64,000 bases of DNA, from NCBI RefSeq assembly GCF_963678635.1, contig NC_087066.1, positions 5,361,954 to 5,425,953 of the forward strand, written 5' to 3'. Origin of the DNA: Symsagittifera roscoffensis. Lineage: Eukaryota; Xenacoelomorpha; Acoela; Convolutidae. Of this stretch, positions 1 to 10,375 are shown in pieces (the stretch's first letter is position 1; every line of letters begins with the position of its first letter). Under the pieces are notes generated by a model. That model saw nothing but the letters and a program-made list of their open reading frames with translations, did no database searches and was not told the DNA's origin. The translations under genes and the position numbers were made by a program.

Positions 1-959
1 TTCACAGAACGAAACTCTTACACAACATCGTCATCAAACACTAAGAAAAATATGGGAACCAACTTGACAAAAAATCAATAAGCAAACTTTATTGGGATTA
101 CTTTGTCAGAAAAATCTATTATCTAAACAGTTGCACTTGGAGAATTATCTGCAAATGCATTCACTGTAACAACTGGAAAAAACTCGACACTCAAACTTAA
201 CTTGATGAAAACATGTAAATGACGGGACCCATAAACCCTTGGGAAGCGTGACTTCCCAGAAGCCTCAACTACTACTACTACTAATAGGGTTTATCCAAAA
301 TAAACCTTTTAGATAGAAATAAGTACCCCCCGCTTCTATATATATAGGTCTCTAAATATCTAAAACATACGAACGCCAATAAAAAAGGGCTGGGACATCA
401 AGCAATTACTAATTCCTTTGTGAAAAATTCTTTTTGATCAATTGTATGAACATAGTCGCCACAAACTGCATGAAAACCATTAAAACCAATGGTTAACCCT
501 GTGGTAGCGATGGTGTTTTATATAAAACATTAAAGAATATTAAATTGTAATTTCAAACGTCTTAGCACAATTAGTGCGTCATCAGTATTAAAATATTTTA
601 CAATATTTACAGTACGATCAAAGATCTGGAAAAAATTACGAAAATGTCTCAAAAACACTCTAAAAGTTTCTGGCCAATCAAATTTAAACAACTGTAATTA
701 TCTAATAAATTGCGCAATCATTTATATCAATTTCCTGTAAATTTATTGAGATTTTTTAGTTTTTTGTTTAATTGTTTAACATTTCGTTTTGGGACTATTT
801 TTGTTTCTGACATGTCAGTTTTTCGAGTGTTAGCTATATTTTACAAGGACTACAATTATAGTTTTATTTCCCGGCTCATAATTTCATCGCGCGTGCTGAT
901 GTTCGGCCTTTCCCTTCTAATATTCAAAGCCTCTTGTGCGAGTAGCTTTTGAGTGTTGC
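1..959. other. gene-free left edge
   Basis: I see no gene here. There is a short ACT microsatellite near 264-280. The segment around 545-600 carries, on the minus strand, a TGATGACGCACTAATTGTGC stretch that resembles the tail following the last domain of many Penelope-like elements. It therefore probably belongs to the element annotated immediately to the right. The open frame at 710-952 is low-complexity (Phe/Leu/Ser rich) and matches no family I know. Confidence 0.5.
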
Positions 960-2400
960 CTGTTTGGTCTATAATCTCAGCTCAGCACTACCGCATACCT
1001 CTTTGCTGCATTCTAGCAAATACTGTCCTACTCGGGGTTCCTTTTTGCAGTGTTGATCAACCCTCGTGGCTAAATGTCGCAATATCTGGCTGACATAAGT
1101 GGAATTACATCCACTGCATGTAAGTTTATACACCATTTTGGATCTGGGTTTACGCGCAAAGAAAGTTTTGAGGGTTGGCAAGCATGTTTTTCACTTTTGG
1201 TTGTAAAATAAGTTTGTTTACAAATTTACCGCCGGATTTTTGCCCGAATATTTGCCGCCCCTTTGCAGCTAACAGTTGCGATTTATTTCCTCGATTTTGC
1301 ATCGTCAAAAGAAGGGGGTGAGTCTTTCAACCATTTATCATTTCTTTGTTTTGATTCCGCAACCTCTAAATTTTTCGGTCCCTTAATGATCATGTTAAGA
1401 AGTTCAAGTACTACTCTGCCGACAATTTTTCCGGATTTTCAATCCATTGCTTCTGATTTTTCTCCAATGCTCAGTCAAAGTTTACGCATGACGAGGTACT
1501 TATGAAAACCCAATGGACTGTCCCTTCAAAATTGTTTATTTTGTACTTCAAAGGTGCACAGCTTTTAAAATTAAAATGTTTCGGTGTCTGTGGGTTTTTT
1601 TGAGCCACCCATATGCCTGTTTTTGTGAGTCGAAGGTAACATTTGGATCCAAAAATGACAAATTACCGTTACTATCAAGTTCTTCTGTAGTAAACTGCTA
1701 GTTTGGATGCAACCTATAGACAGCCTCGAGGACTACCCCAGGATCGCCCCTCACAGTTTTAACTATGTCATTCACATATCTTAAAAAAACCAGACTGTTT
1801 CAGTTATGTTTGGGTGCTCGGATTATGATACGTTAGCACAATCTTAGCGGAAACAATTCTTCGCATCTACCCCTTTAGTTCGATAAGTCACCTTTTTCTG
1901 ACAACCAGGGCAGACTCCGTTGTAATCCTCATTTAGCAAAGTCAATATTGCTGGTTCTTTCATTAATGGAGGATCGTATTCATTAATGCAGGTTCAAATT
2001 GGCCAGTATAACTGCTAGAGAGGCGCACCTTGCTGAACCGTCTTTTTGTACATACCACAAACCATTGTAAAAAAAGTGTACCTTATTCAAAGTAATTTTT
2101 TCAGTAGTTTTTTCATTAGTAGCTTTTTCAAGGTTTTGCGAGACAATTCCGGAGGATCGGTTTGCTCATACAATCTCCTCATGGCTATTTCAACAGCTCC
2201 CTTGGGGCATTACATCAAGGGAATTTGTACTATCATCAGAGTCCAATTGAGTTTTCTCCAAAATCTCCCGGCACATTTGAATGTTCGTTTCTATGTTGGG
2301 CCACTTAATTTGATCAAAGTACTTTGCCAATGTGTTATTTAGATGGTCATATGAGCTACCAGGTAAAGAAAGGATGGGACGAAGTGGTGTAACTTGTGCA
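960..2400 (-). mobile_element. decayed Penelope-like element (RT plus GIY-YIG endonuclease)
   Basis: On the minus strand, several broken frames spell Penelope-type retroelement protein in the right order. About 2350-2150 encodes the segment with HLNNTLAKYFDQIKWPNIET followed by the block around MPQGAVEIAMRRLYEQ. About 2050-1990 gives QGAPL and AVILAN. About 1782-1768 gives RYVND, the RT catalytic box, normally RYVDD, so one catalytic Asp is replaced by Asn. It is followed by a LHPN-type motif and NLSFLD near 1665-1640. The 969-1181 frame is the GIY-YIG nuclease end (VYKLTCSGCNSTYV, then RHLATRV and a His). Penelope elements copy RNA with this RT and cut DNA with the GIY-YIG domain. Multiple stops and frame changes mean this copy is dead. 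Its N-terminal part may extend to about 3200 but is not recognisable. Confidence 0.83.
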
Positions 2401-3800
2401 CTTTTGCTTAATCTTTAGGCCTAGCTGGTTGCGCCCCCGTTGATCTTGACCTAGTATACAGCGCCTAGTATACAGCGCCTCGGCTTAACTCAGATCTCAA
2501 GTGTCTTAATTGAAAGCTGTGCACCACTTAAACCGAAAAACAGCGTTATAACAAAACCACCGTGTTGTTATTTAGCTCAATTTACCCATGGCATGATCTT
2601 TGACCTAGGATTACTCAGTTTCAATTCGAAATTGGATTTGTCGTAAAACCAACAGGGTTGGTTGAACCTACAGGTATGGTCACATGAACAGTTGAAACTT
2701 CTCTCAAGCCAATTTTTGACAGTTCTAGGGTATTCGAACGTCTTAACCCAATTTATCGTCATTGTTCATTAAACCATATTCACTCCAGGCGTTGAAAACT
2801 CCGCATAGAGGTCTTTTTTGTTGGATAATCAGCAGTTTGTTTAAATCTCTCTGGTCTGCAGAATGGCCTTCATATTTTTAAACAAATTTTATGTTAATTT
2901 CCCTGGCTGATCATGCAATCAGATTTTTTCTATTGAATAGTTTTCCACAGTTCATGCAGCCATTGGTTTCTTAGATGTTCAATCTATATTCCTTCTCGAT
3001 ATGACTATGAATAAATTTGAGTAATTTTTCGCAATAACTGGGATTTTTGTCCATAACTGTGAGTTTTGAATGTTTAGCGTCAACTCGTAAAGGAGTCTGT
3101 GAAGACTCCGAGGGTATTAGAGTTGCAGAAAGGAGTTTTCTTTGGACCTCACATTTTTTTGGACAAGAGGAATCTCTTATACACACTAAGTCTTCCTGCT
3201 CCGGGAATATGCTGCTTCTAGCAAGGTCAAATAAGGCATCCCAAACTAATATAATTTTTCTCTATACCTGTGTTAAATGTGACGATATATGCTAAACATA
3301 CGGCAGTGTGGGGAAAAGTGACCACTGACTGCACAGTTGAGTGGGGAGATAATAGATGAGTCAAACAACGCATTGTAACGAATTAGAAAACTCAGCCCAG
3401 GGACCAATACGCAATATGAGTTCAGGAGAAGGGGGCTAGCACTTGGATTTTAGTCCAAAATAGTTTTGGCTTGGAAAATAGAATAAAAAACTACCATGTC
3501 TAGTTTAAATCTCCCAAAATTGATATGTTAGATTAAGAAAACACTAAGTATGATAAAGAAATCTGAGAAATTCAAGAAAAGTAAATATCATGAAATTCTT
3601 ACGTAATACTGCTTGAATTTGATTGGTGCATAGATTTCATTGTCTGTTCAGTTTTTTTTTGGTAATCAGAAGGTCGGAAGTATCATAGAAACCAAGGTTA
3701 CAGTCAGGAGTCTCCATCGCATAGTCCAGAGTCAAATTTCTAGGAATTTAATTGTCTTTATGATATTTTCACGCCTGTAAGTCATTTTATAACAATTAAA
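2400..3800. other. unassigned, probably 5' remnant of Penelope-like element
   Basis: Short open frames on both strands (for example minus 2577-2762 and minus 2971-3186) show no motif I can place. The position upstream (in minus-strand sense) of the Penelope RT makes a decayed N-terminal region plausible for 2400-3200. A direct duplication of about 14 bp (CTAGTATACAGCGC) occurs at 2450-2480. I see nothing definable in 3300-3800. Confidence 0.35.
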
Positions 3801-4658
3801 TTAACCTGACTATCTCTGCAATGCCTTGGCAATGACCACCAGACGCCTCTGTAACAGCTACGTTAATCCTGCGTCAATCTCGTGTCTGCTGGCTAATCGT
3901 TTACTGGTGCTGGATAAAAGCCGTGGAATATGTCCAATCGGGATAGGAGAATGGATATGAGTCATCTGAAAAACAGTGACTCGTAAGTTCAGAAATCATT
4001 TGACGGAAGCTGCTGGTCCCCTGCAGTTAGCTGCTGGTAATCTTTCTGGATCCGAGTCTGCGGTTCATGAAGCACGTTCTCTCCTGGAAGACATTGACTC
4101 TGATTCCATTTTGTTAGTGGATGCAGAGAATGCTTTAAACAAGTTAAACCGTAAAGTTGCACTGCATAATCTACAAGTCTCGTTTCCCGTTGTTTTCAAG
4201 TTCGCCCTAAACCTCTATAGGTCACCGAATTTTCTTTTTCTTGGCAAAGAACTCTCTGGCCAAGAGGGTGTAATTCATGGAGATCCGTTTGCCATGATTT
4301 TCTACGGGCTGGCTTTTCTACCACTGACTTGCTTCCATGGCACGAAATGTAAAACGGTACGGTTTGCGGATGACTCCCGCGGAGGTGGGAAACTGTCCGA
4401 TGTCAAAGTGTGTTGAAACTTTCGAAGTACAGAGGGTCTTTTGTACGGCTATCATCCAAATGCCGAAAAAGTTTTCTGATTGTCAAAGAAGGACTGAAAT
4501 CTGCAGCTGCCTTTTTGTTTAGTAACACAGGTATTAAGATTACAACTGACAGCCACAATTACCTGGGCTGTCCGCTTGGCAGCAAGGAGTTCACTGACGA
4601 GTTTTGTGAGAACTTGGTTTCCAAGTTTTGTCACATGGCCAATGTTCTCTGTGATATT
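3800..4658 (+). mobile_element. left half of an older RT element, split by a LINE insertion
   Basis: Read across about three frames, this segment encodes a reverse transcriptase core: NRLLVLDKSRGICPIGIGE near 3890-3950, then AAGPLQLAAGNLSG, SILLVDAENALNKLNR, a GDPFAM block, FADDSR (the RT active site) near 4365, and YLGCPLGSKEF near 4560-4590. This order (LDK-PG-RPIGIGE, LLVDA-NAFN-LNR, QGDP-AM, YADD, YLG--IG) is a retroelement family widespread in invertebrates; I cannot name its clade with certainty. Stops and frameshifts show that it is dead. The reading breaks at about 4658 and resumes at 8881, so a LINE inserted into it. The 7-bp TGATATT appears at both junctions (4652-4658 and 8881-8887). 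Confidence 0.75.
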
Positions 4659-4667
4659 CTCTGTGAT

Positions 4668-5120
4668 ATGACCAATCTGAATTCTTCGGCATTCATCAGA
4701 AATGCTCGTGAAAGTGTATCCTCAGAAGCTGGTAGCTCGAGGGTTACGAAGCGAAAAGGCTCCAAAGATAGAAATGACCGCAGACCAAAGAAACCACTAA
4801 TTACGGGAGAAGTGGTAACAAAAGCACTCAAAGGTGTAGAGAAGCCACCACCACGACGCCATCTCTATGTTGGAAGAATAAAACAGACAAATGATGAAAG
4901 TGATATAGTCGCATGGTGTCAAAGTAAAGGATTTCCTCTGAATCATATCAGGGAAATAACAAAGGAAAATTCTCGCCACAAAAGTTTCCACTGTGTATTT
5001 GACGGCGAACATGCAACAATCATTGATCAACCTAATTCTTGGCCGGAAAATGTTGTAATAAACAGGTACTATCTTGATGCAGAAGCCAGAACCTGGCTCA
5101 GAACTTTGAGAAGCGACTGA
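4668..5120 (+). CDS. LINE ORF1 (RNA-binding, RRM-like), 5' truncated
   Basis: An open frame of 150 residues from ATG 4668. The N-terminal 70 residues are basic and Ser/Arg/Lys rich (TKRKGSKDRNDRRPKK). The C-terminal half (RHLYVGRIKQTNDESDIVAW ... KSFHCVFDG ... WPENVVINRYY) has the RRM-like layout of LINE ORF1 proteins: a LYVGR first strand, a K-SF central strand and a final WP--V segment. Such ORF1 proteins bind the LINE RNA. The same frame is open upstream to 4410, but that part encodes RT residues of the older element, so the ATG at 4668 is the first in the LINE sequence. It ends 39 nt before ORF2. Confidence 0.7.
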   Translation: MTNLNSSAFIRNARESVSSEAGSSRVTKRKGSKDRNDRRPKKPLITGEVVTKALKGVEKPPPRRHLYVGRIKQTNDESDIVAWCQSKGFPLNHIREITKENSRHKSFHCVFDGEHATIIDQPNSWPENVVINRYYLDAEARTWLRTLRSD

Positions 5121-5159
5121 CTAAAATCAAATAAAAAATCCGAGTCTCAATCGAATGCT

Positions 5160-7985
5160 ATGAAAGTTGGTGTAATTGATATACGTTCTCTAGCGAAAAA
5201 AGTAAATCAAATACAGAGCATATTGGCTATAGAACAAGTTGATATCTTGATCATAACTGAAACCTGGCTTAAGCCGGATACGGAATATATTCTAAATCAG
5301 TGTGTAGACTCTTCAAATGAATATCGATACCATCATGTTTCACGAACGGCTAAAATAGGTGGAGGTGTTGCCATAATTTCTCGCGAAGAACTACAGGGTG
5401 AAAGAATTTTCAGCCATCTCTCGGACGATGGTGAATTCTTGGTAATTACGGTCGTGACTAGAAAAGTCAAAATAACAATTGCAGCAATATATAGACCGCC
5501 GAGTGGAAATTATAACGAGTTTTTTAATGAATTGACTGAAAATATTCTTGCCTCATCAATTGAAACCCAAATTCTCCTCCTGGGTGATTTTAATTTGGAT
5601 CTAGAAAACAGACGTTGTGCCAAATCCAATACATTTTGTTCGATTCTACTGGAATATAACCTAGAACAGATTGTTAAGAAAGCAACTCACGAATACGGGA
5701 GTATTCTAGACCTCATAATTTGTTCAAACCCGGAATTGTGCTCACCCGTTAGAAATGAGCACGTTGAATACTCTGATCACCATCTATTGACGTTCACTTA
5801 TCAAATCGCAATTCAACGGAAGGATAAAACCAGATTGACTATTTATGTTTGGAACAATACAGACTGGAAACATTTAGAGACGGAAATAGATCAGAATTTA
5901 ATCTTGAATCTGAACACCAGTGACCCGAACGAGATGACAGAGAATTTAATCGAAATTTTGCAGCGGCTGAAAACTGATTATGTGCCAACTAAGACCAAAG
6001 TTGTCAAAAACCGATTTTGTAATTTTTACGATAAAGAGTTAGCAGACGTAAAACGAAAACGTAGAAAATTAGAACGCGTATTGCGTGTAAATCCTGGATT
6101 AGAAAACGAAACAGCTTTCAAGGAGTATTTAAAGAAATGTAAAGATCTGTTTAGAGAGAAGAAATTGATTTATTTTTCCAGGCGCTTTGAGCTTTCAAAT
6201 AGCCATTCGCTCAAATTTCGTGAATTGAAACGCCTTGCTGGAGAAAAACAACAAAACGTTCTCCCACTGATATACTCTAGTGATTATGAATTAGCTGAAA
6301 ACTTCAACCAATTTTTCATTCAGAAGGTTAGAAATTTAGTGGCAAATGTAAAAGTAATGGCATCTCGCCGCCACTCTTTGCTTTCACTGCAGTTTCTTCT
6401 TTCCAATTCCAATATGTGACTATAGATGAACTAGAAGAAGCAGTAAGAATGGTTTCAAACGCGAACTCACGAGTAGATATACTGAAAACGATAGATATGA
6501 AAAGAATAGCACACTCGTGGAAAGATTATTTCATCATTATGATAAACAATTGCATCGATCAGTCCAAATTTCCAAAGTTTCTCAAGAGAGCGGTGATAAC
6601 TCCTCTCTTTAAGGACCACAAACCTGACCAAAACGTTTTAAATTTTTATAGACCAATAGCGAATCTGATGTTTATCAGTAAAGTTTTTGAAAGAATTTTA
6701 TAAAAACAGCTCGATCAATACCTTAGCTCCTATAATCTTCTAGATGAACACCAATCTGCTTTCAGGAAGCATTTTTCAACTGAAACGGCTCTGCTAAAAA
6801 CTACAGATGATCTACTGACTAGTCTCGACAACAAGAGACAGGTCCTTTTGATAGCCCTTGACCTTTCAGCTGCATTTGATACCATTGATCATAAAACATT
6901 GAGAAAGATCATGAAAAATCGGATTGGAATGACGAATGATGCAGTGGATCTAATTCTTTCCTATCTAGAGAATCGGACTCAAATTGTTGCTATCAATGAT
7001 GTTTTATCGAATTCTCAAGAACTCGAATTTGGAGTGCCTCAAGGTTCTCTTCTGGGACCCCTCCTGTTCTCAATCTACCTGACACCATTGAACGATATTA
7101 TTGGCTCAACTAAATTTTCATACCAAGTGTATGCCGATGATACTACTTCATACTGTGAAATTAAAAATGAGAGTGAATTAGCAGAAATAGAAAGATCTCT
7201 GGTTGTTATTTCGAACTGGTTTTCGTCCATGGGGCTTATGTTAAATGAATCAAAAAGCCAAGTAATTAACCTAGCCACTAGTAAGTCAAAAGGTCTAACA
7301 AACTGTTCAATACTCATTGGAAATTCAACGGTTAAGCTGATGAACTCAACAGAAAACTCTGTGAAGTCTTTAGGTTGCCTCATTGACCGATCCTTGTCAA
7401 TGAAAAAACAGATCGATTCCGTGTGTGGCGCCAGTTACCACAGTCTCCGGAAACTATACAGCATACGTTTCTACCTTGATTTTGAAAATAGAAATATGTT
7501 GGCAAGAATGCTAGTCTTAAGTCGATTAGACTACTGCAATAGCTTGTACTCGAGCTTACCAAATTATCTGCTCTACAAGTTGCAAAAAGTCCAAAATAGT
7601 GCCTGCAGATTTGTTTTCGGTTTGAAGAAGTCAACGAGTATTACTCCTTACCTACATGATCTACATTGGTTGCCCATAAAATCTCGAGTGATTTTTTAAA
7701 GTCTTGACAATCGTACACAAATGCATTTTCAATCCTCAAATCGTTCCGTCTTATCTGAGTAAATATTTTTCACTACAAAAAAGTTCCTCCCGTTTAGTGA
7801 AAGGACCATGGTCATTAAGAAACCACTGGCTCACACGAACTATGGAAAAGGACGTTTAGATTTGCTGCCGCACACCATTGGAATAGTTTATCATGTAACC
7901 TTAAACTACCAAATGAAACTGAATTTCGTAAACAGTTGAAAACGTATTTGTTTAACCAGGTTTACTATGAGACTTGTTTCAGTTA
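5160..7985 (+). pseudogene. LINE ORF2: endonuclease plus reverse transcriptase, broken
   Basis: 5160-6419 is open and encodes an APE-type endonuclease: ITETWL near residue 37, AAIYRPPSGN, LLGDFNLDL and YSDHHLL (the catalytic Asp/His end). The frame shifts by about 6360-6400. In the new frame FAFTAVSS leads into 6416-6703, with PLFKDHKPD and FYRPIANLMFISKVFE. A stop at 6701-6703 interrupts, then the RT continues to 7699: ALDLSAAFDTIDHKTL, GVPQGSLLGPLLFS, YADDTTS near 7130, LGCLIDRSL. The C-terminal tail continues in another frame to about 7985, ending in the FRKQLKTYLF motif seen at the end of L2-type ORF2. The STETALLK and LDLSAAFD style points to the L2/CR1 group. The product would nick target DNA and reverse-transcribe the LINE RNA, but this copy is inactive. 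Confidence 0.88.
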
Positions 7986-7997
7986 AAGGTTGCTAAA

Positions 7998-8654
7998 ATG
8001 ACTGAAACTAGAAAGGTTGGAATTCAAAAGCTAAACGAAACCTTGCGTCTAAGAAATGTTCATGTTGAAACCAGGTTTCTCCCCAAAAGACGGCTAATAT
8101 TGAGCTCTGATAAGATCAAGAGAGTGACATATGCTGTTTTGGAATCATCGCTAGTTTATGGGATTTTTCTGCCAGATTCCGTGACAGTTTCGTGCCCTGG
8201 TGGAACTTTCTCAACCCTTTGTAGCGATCAGGTTCTCAATGATATGAAAAACTTGGATGTACAAACAGTGCTCATAATGGGAGGAACAAACAACCTGTTT
8301 GACCGTTCAGGGCGCCAGTCATTGGGAGGGACTGAAGTAGCCGAGGAGATGGAGAGTGCTATTTTTAGACTCCTTGACTGCAATTTCGAATTTGGCGTTA
8401 TGTCACTTATTAGCCGGGAAGGTGAACGCTCTCTTATCAGGAGAGTGAATAAATGCTACAGAAATCAAACGGCATGGTATAAAATCCCGCTCTTTAAAAC
8501 TGTAAAGCTCAGCTATCGGAGGCATGTTTGCGCAGATGGACTTCACCCCACAGCAAATGGCTTGCGCGAACTTGCTAAGGACTTTTATGACGCCTTCAGA
8601 AGCATAGAAAATCCAATGGCTGTGAAACGAAGGCAAAGAGGGCGACGACGATGA
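7998..8654 (+). CDS. SGNH/GDSL-hydrolase-like third ORF of the LINE
   Basis: An uninterrupted frame of 218 residues from ATG 7998 (the frame is open from 7974), lying between the end of the RT and the LINE's 3' tail. Blocks in order resemble SGNH hydrolases: SSDKIKR at the place of the GDS-type nucleophile box (Lys where Ser is expected), SCPGGTF (block II Gly), MGGTNNL (block III Asn), and DGLHPTANGL (block V Asp and His). The C-terminus is very basic (KRRQRGRRR). SGNH-like esterase domains are known in ORF1 of CR1-type LINEs; a position after the RT is not one I know. Its intactness beside a broken ORF2 is odd. It could be a fragment of another LINE's ORF1 that landed here. Catalysis is doubtful because of the Ser replacement. 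Confidence 0.6.
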   Translation: MTETRKVGIQKLNETLRLRNVHVETRFLPKRRLILSSDKIKRVTYAVLESSLVYGIFLPDSVTVSCPGGTFSTLCSDQVLNDMKNLDVQTVLIMGGTNNLFDRSGRQSLGGTEVAEEMESAIFRLLDCNFEFGVMSLISREGERSLIRRVNKCYRNQTAWYKIPLFKTVKLSYRRHVCADGLHPTANGLRELAKDFYDAFRSIENPMAVKRRQRGRRR

Positions 8655-8887
8655 AACGCCCAGCTCATTTTAGAGCGGCTCCGATTTTTAACCATCTTCA
8701 AAGAACATTTTCTGTTTAAATCCCAGCTCATTTTAGAGTGGGTACGGCTATCGACAGAAACGAACTCATCTTTAGCGGAGCGACTGATTATTTTTACGAC
8801 AAAACTGGTTTTTAATTAAACTCAAACACCTTTGAATAATTCAAGAAATGGTGTCGAAATAACATATGTGATGATGATGATGATATT
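8655..8887 (+). repeat. LINE 3' UTR, GAT tail and target-site duplication
   Basis: Two copies of CCAGCTCATTTTAGAG lie 66 bp apart (8658 and 8724), followed by AT-rich UTR and five GAT/TGA repeats at 8869-8883. TGATATT at 8881-8887 matches 4652-4658, the candidate target-site duplication. Confidence 0.6.
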
Positions 8888-9850
8888 GCTAAGTCTTACC
8901 CGCACGAAGCGTATAGTGGTTACAAGTGTGGGATGCGTGACAAGTGAAGCTACTTTTGTCGGTCCGTGCCTGAAATGAAGTCTGCCGTGGAAAGCCTAGA
9001 CTTATTACTGAAAGAAAAGTTAATACCGATTTTTATCGGTATCCCCGTGAGTGAGGAACTGAGGAAAATTGTTTCTCTACCCATCAGATTTGTAGTCTTG
9101 GTGTTCAGGCTGTTCGTGAGATGTGTTCTCGGCCACGTATCTTATGTACAGGCCACCAAACCGCTAGTGGACGCTATCATACTGCAAGAGCGTGAATCAC
9201 CTCCACAAATGCGACACCAGCAGATTTCCGTGCTGCCCTTTGAAGATGAAAAGAAGTCCCTCTGCAAGCTCGAGTTTTGCGACGCTATTGATATTGTCTG
9301 TGAGCAATTTACTTAGGGTGTGTGTCTGGAGTTCCGTTTACAATTGATCACGCGATGGCATGTAAAACTGGTGGTTATGTTGCCTTCCGGCATGACAGCG
9401 TCCGCAATTTGTTAGCCACAAGGCTGCAAAAGGTTTGCCAGGATGTGCGCATTGAAACACATCTCAAGCCGGTGACTCGCGAACTTTTGGATGCAGCCTC
9501 CGCCAATAGGTTAGATGCCGCGAGACTAAGACATCAACGCTCGGCACTACTGGTCGTGGTGTACCATGACATTTTTCGACCTCCGTGTTTTTTTTTCATG
9601 CCAGCTGCAAGACCTATATCGGCACTCCGGTCAATAGGATATATGCAAATCACGAGGCTGAGAAACACTGGAGCTACAATGAACGGATCCTTCAAGTAGA
9701 GAGAGGTACTCTCACGCCTCTAGTCTTCAGTTAGGCTGGGGGTTGTGGGAATGAAGCTTATAATTTCATCAAGCGTTTGGCGTTCCTTGAGTCTGCGAAA
9801 ACTGGCGAGGAGTACTCTTCTGTAATAAGAGAGATCTGTGAAGAGAAATA
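8888..9850 (+). mobile_element. right half of the older RT element
   Basis: The reading resumes exactly where the left half stopped: AKSYPHEAYSGYKCGMRDK, one stop, then 8966-9316 (LLLKEKLIPIFIG, SLPIRF, PLVDAIILQE), then 9322-9540 with VPFTIDHAMACKTGGYVAFR, RHDSVRNLLA, ETHLKPVT and ASANRLDAARL. Further on, in shifted frames, come NHEAEKHWSYNERILQVERG, TPLVFS and FIKRLAFLESAKTG. The order and spacing are those of the C-terminal part of the same family as the 3800-4658 segment. A few frameshifts and stops show it is dead. The end is fuzzy: 9850-10270 has only low-complexity open frames. Confidence 0.72.
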
Positions 9851-10360
9851 AGCTTCTCCTTGCCTCGTTCCGTCACGACCGCCCTGAGAGGATCCAGGAA
9901 TGTCAGAGGTGTCCTCTAAGTTGTCCGCATGCAGCCGTTGTCGGCCGTCTTTTGCTCATGTCTCTATCAATTTGGATGTATATTTTTCTCTGTAGTTATG
10001 TTTGCTGTGGTGTTGTAAGCTTTTTTGTTAGTTTCTCTACAATTTCTGTGAGTTTACAATTTTTCGACTCCATTAACCTGAAGATGGACATAGTTATGAA
10101 AACGTTCAAATCCCTATTTCACTTTTTTTTCTTAACAAATTTTCGGCTTTTGAAGCACAAAAAATTTCGGTCCACTGTACTGGGAATGAATTTTTTTTCG
10201 GCTATCCGGGAAGGAATGTATTTTTTGACTATCCGGTCATTGGGATCTGTGACGTGCCACCGCTAGGAGACAAAAAGCCAGAAATTGTTTTTTAAGTTGA
10301 CAATTAAGAGCAGCCGTCAGGGGGCATCTTTTTGTTACTTTTTTCCAGTAGTCTGTTGAC

Positions 10361-10370
10361 TCTGTTCCAG
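10361..10370 (+). promoter_or_regulatory. 3' splice acceptor just upstream of FRA10AC1
   Basis: TCTGTTCCAG ends 5 nt before the ATG, with a second tract TTTTTTCCAG at 10341-10350. It is either a trans-splice site or the end of a 5' UTR intron. Confidence 0.5.
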
Positions 10371-10375
10371 AATTG

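Larger units (their letters stand above)
4659..8880 (+). mobile_element. L2/CR1-type LINE inserted in an older RT element
   Basis: A 4.2-kb non-LTR retrotransposon in sense orientation. It starts inside or at ORF1 (probably 5' truncated), followed by ORF2 with apurinic-type endonuclease and RT, an extra SGNH-like ORF, a 3' UTR with a repeated CCAGCTCATTTTAGAG motif (8658 and 8724), and a short GAT microsatellite tail at 8869-8883, the usual end of L2/CR1-type LINEs. The flanking sequence on both sides belongs to one interrupted RT element. The candidate target-site duplication is TGATATT. ORF2 has a frameshift and at least one stop, so this copy cannot move by itself, though ORF1 and the last ORF are still open. 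Confidence 0.85.

Noticed and set aside
7998-8654. SGNH ORF as a host gene
   Set aside because: It lies wholly between LINE RT and LINE 3' tail, inside a segment flanked by one interrupted element, so a LINE origin is the simpler reading.
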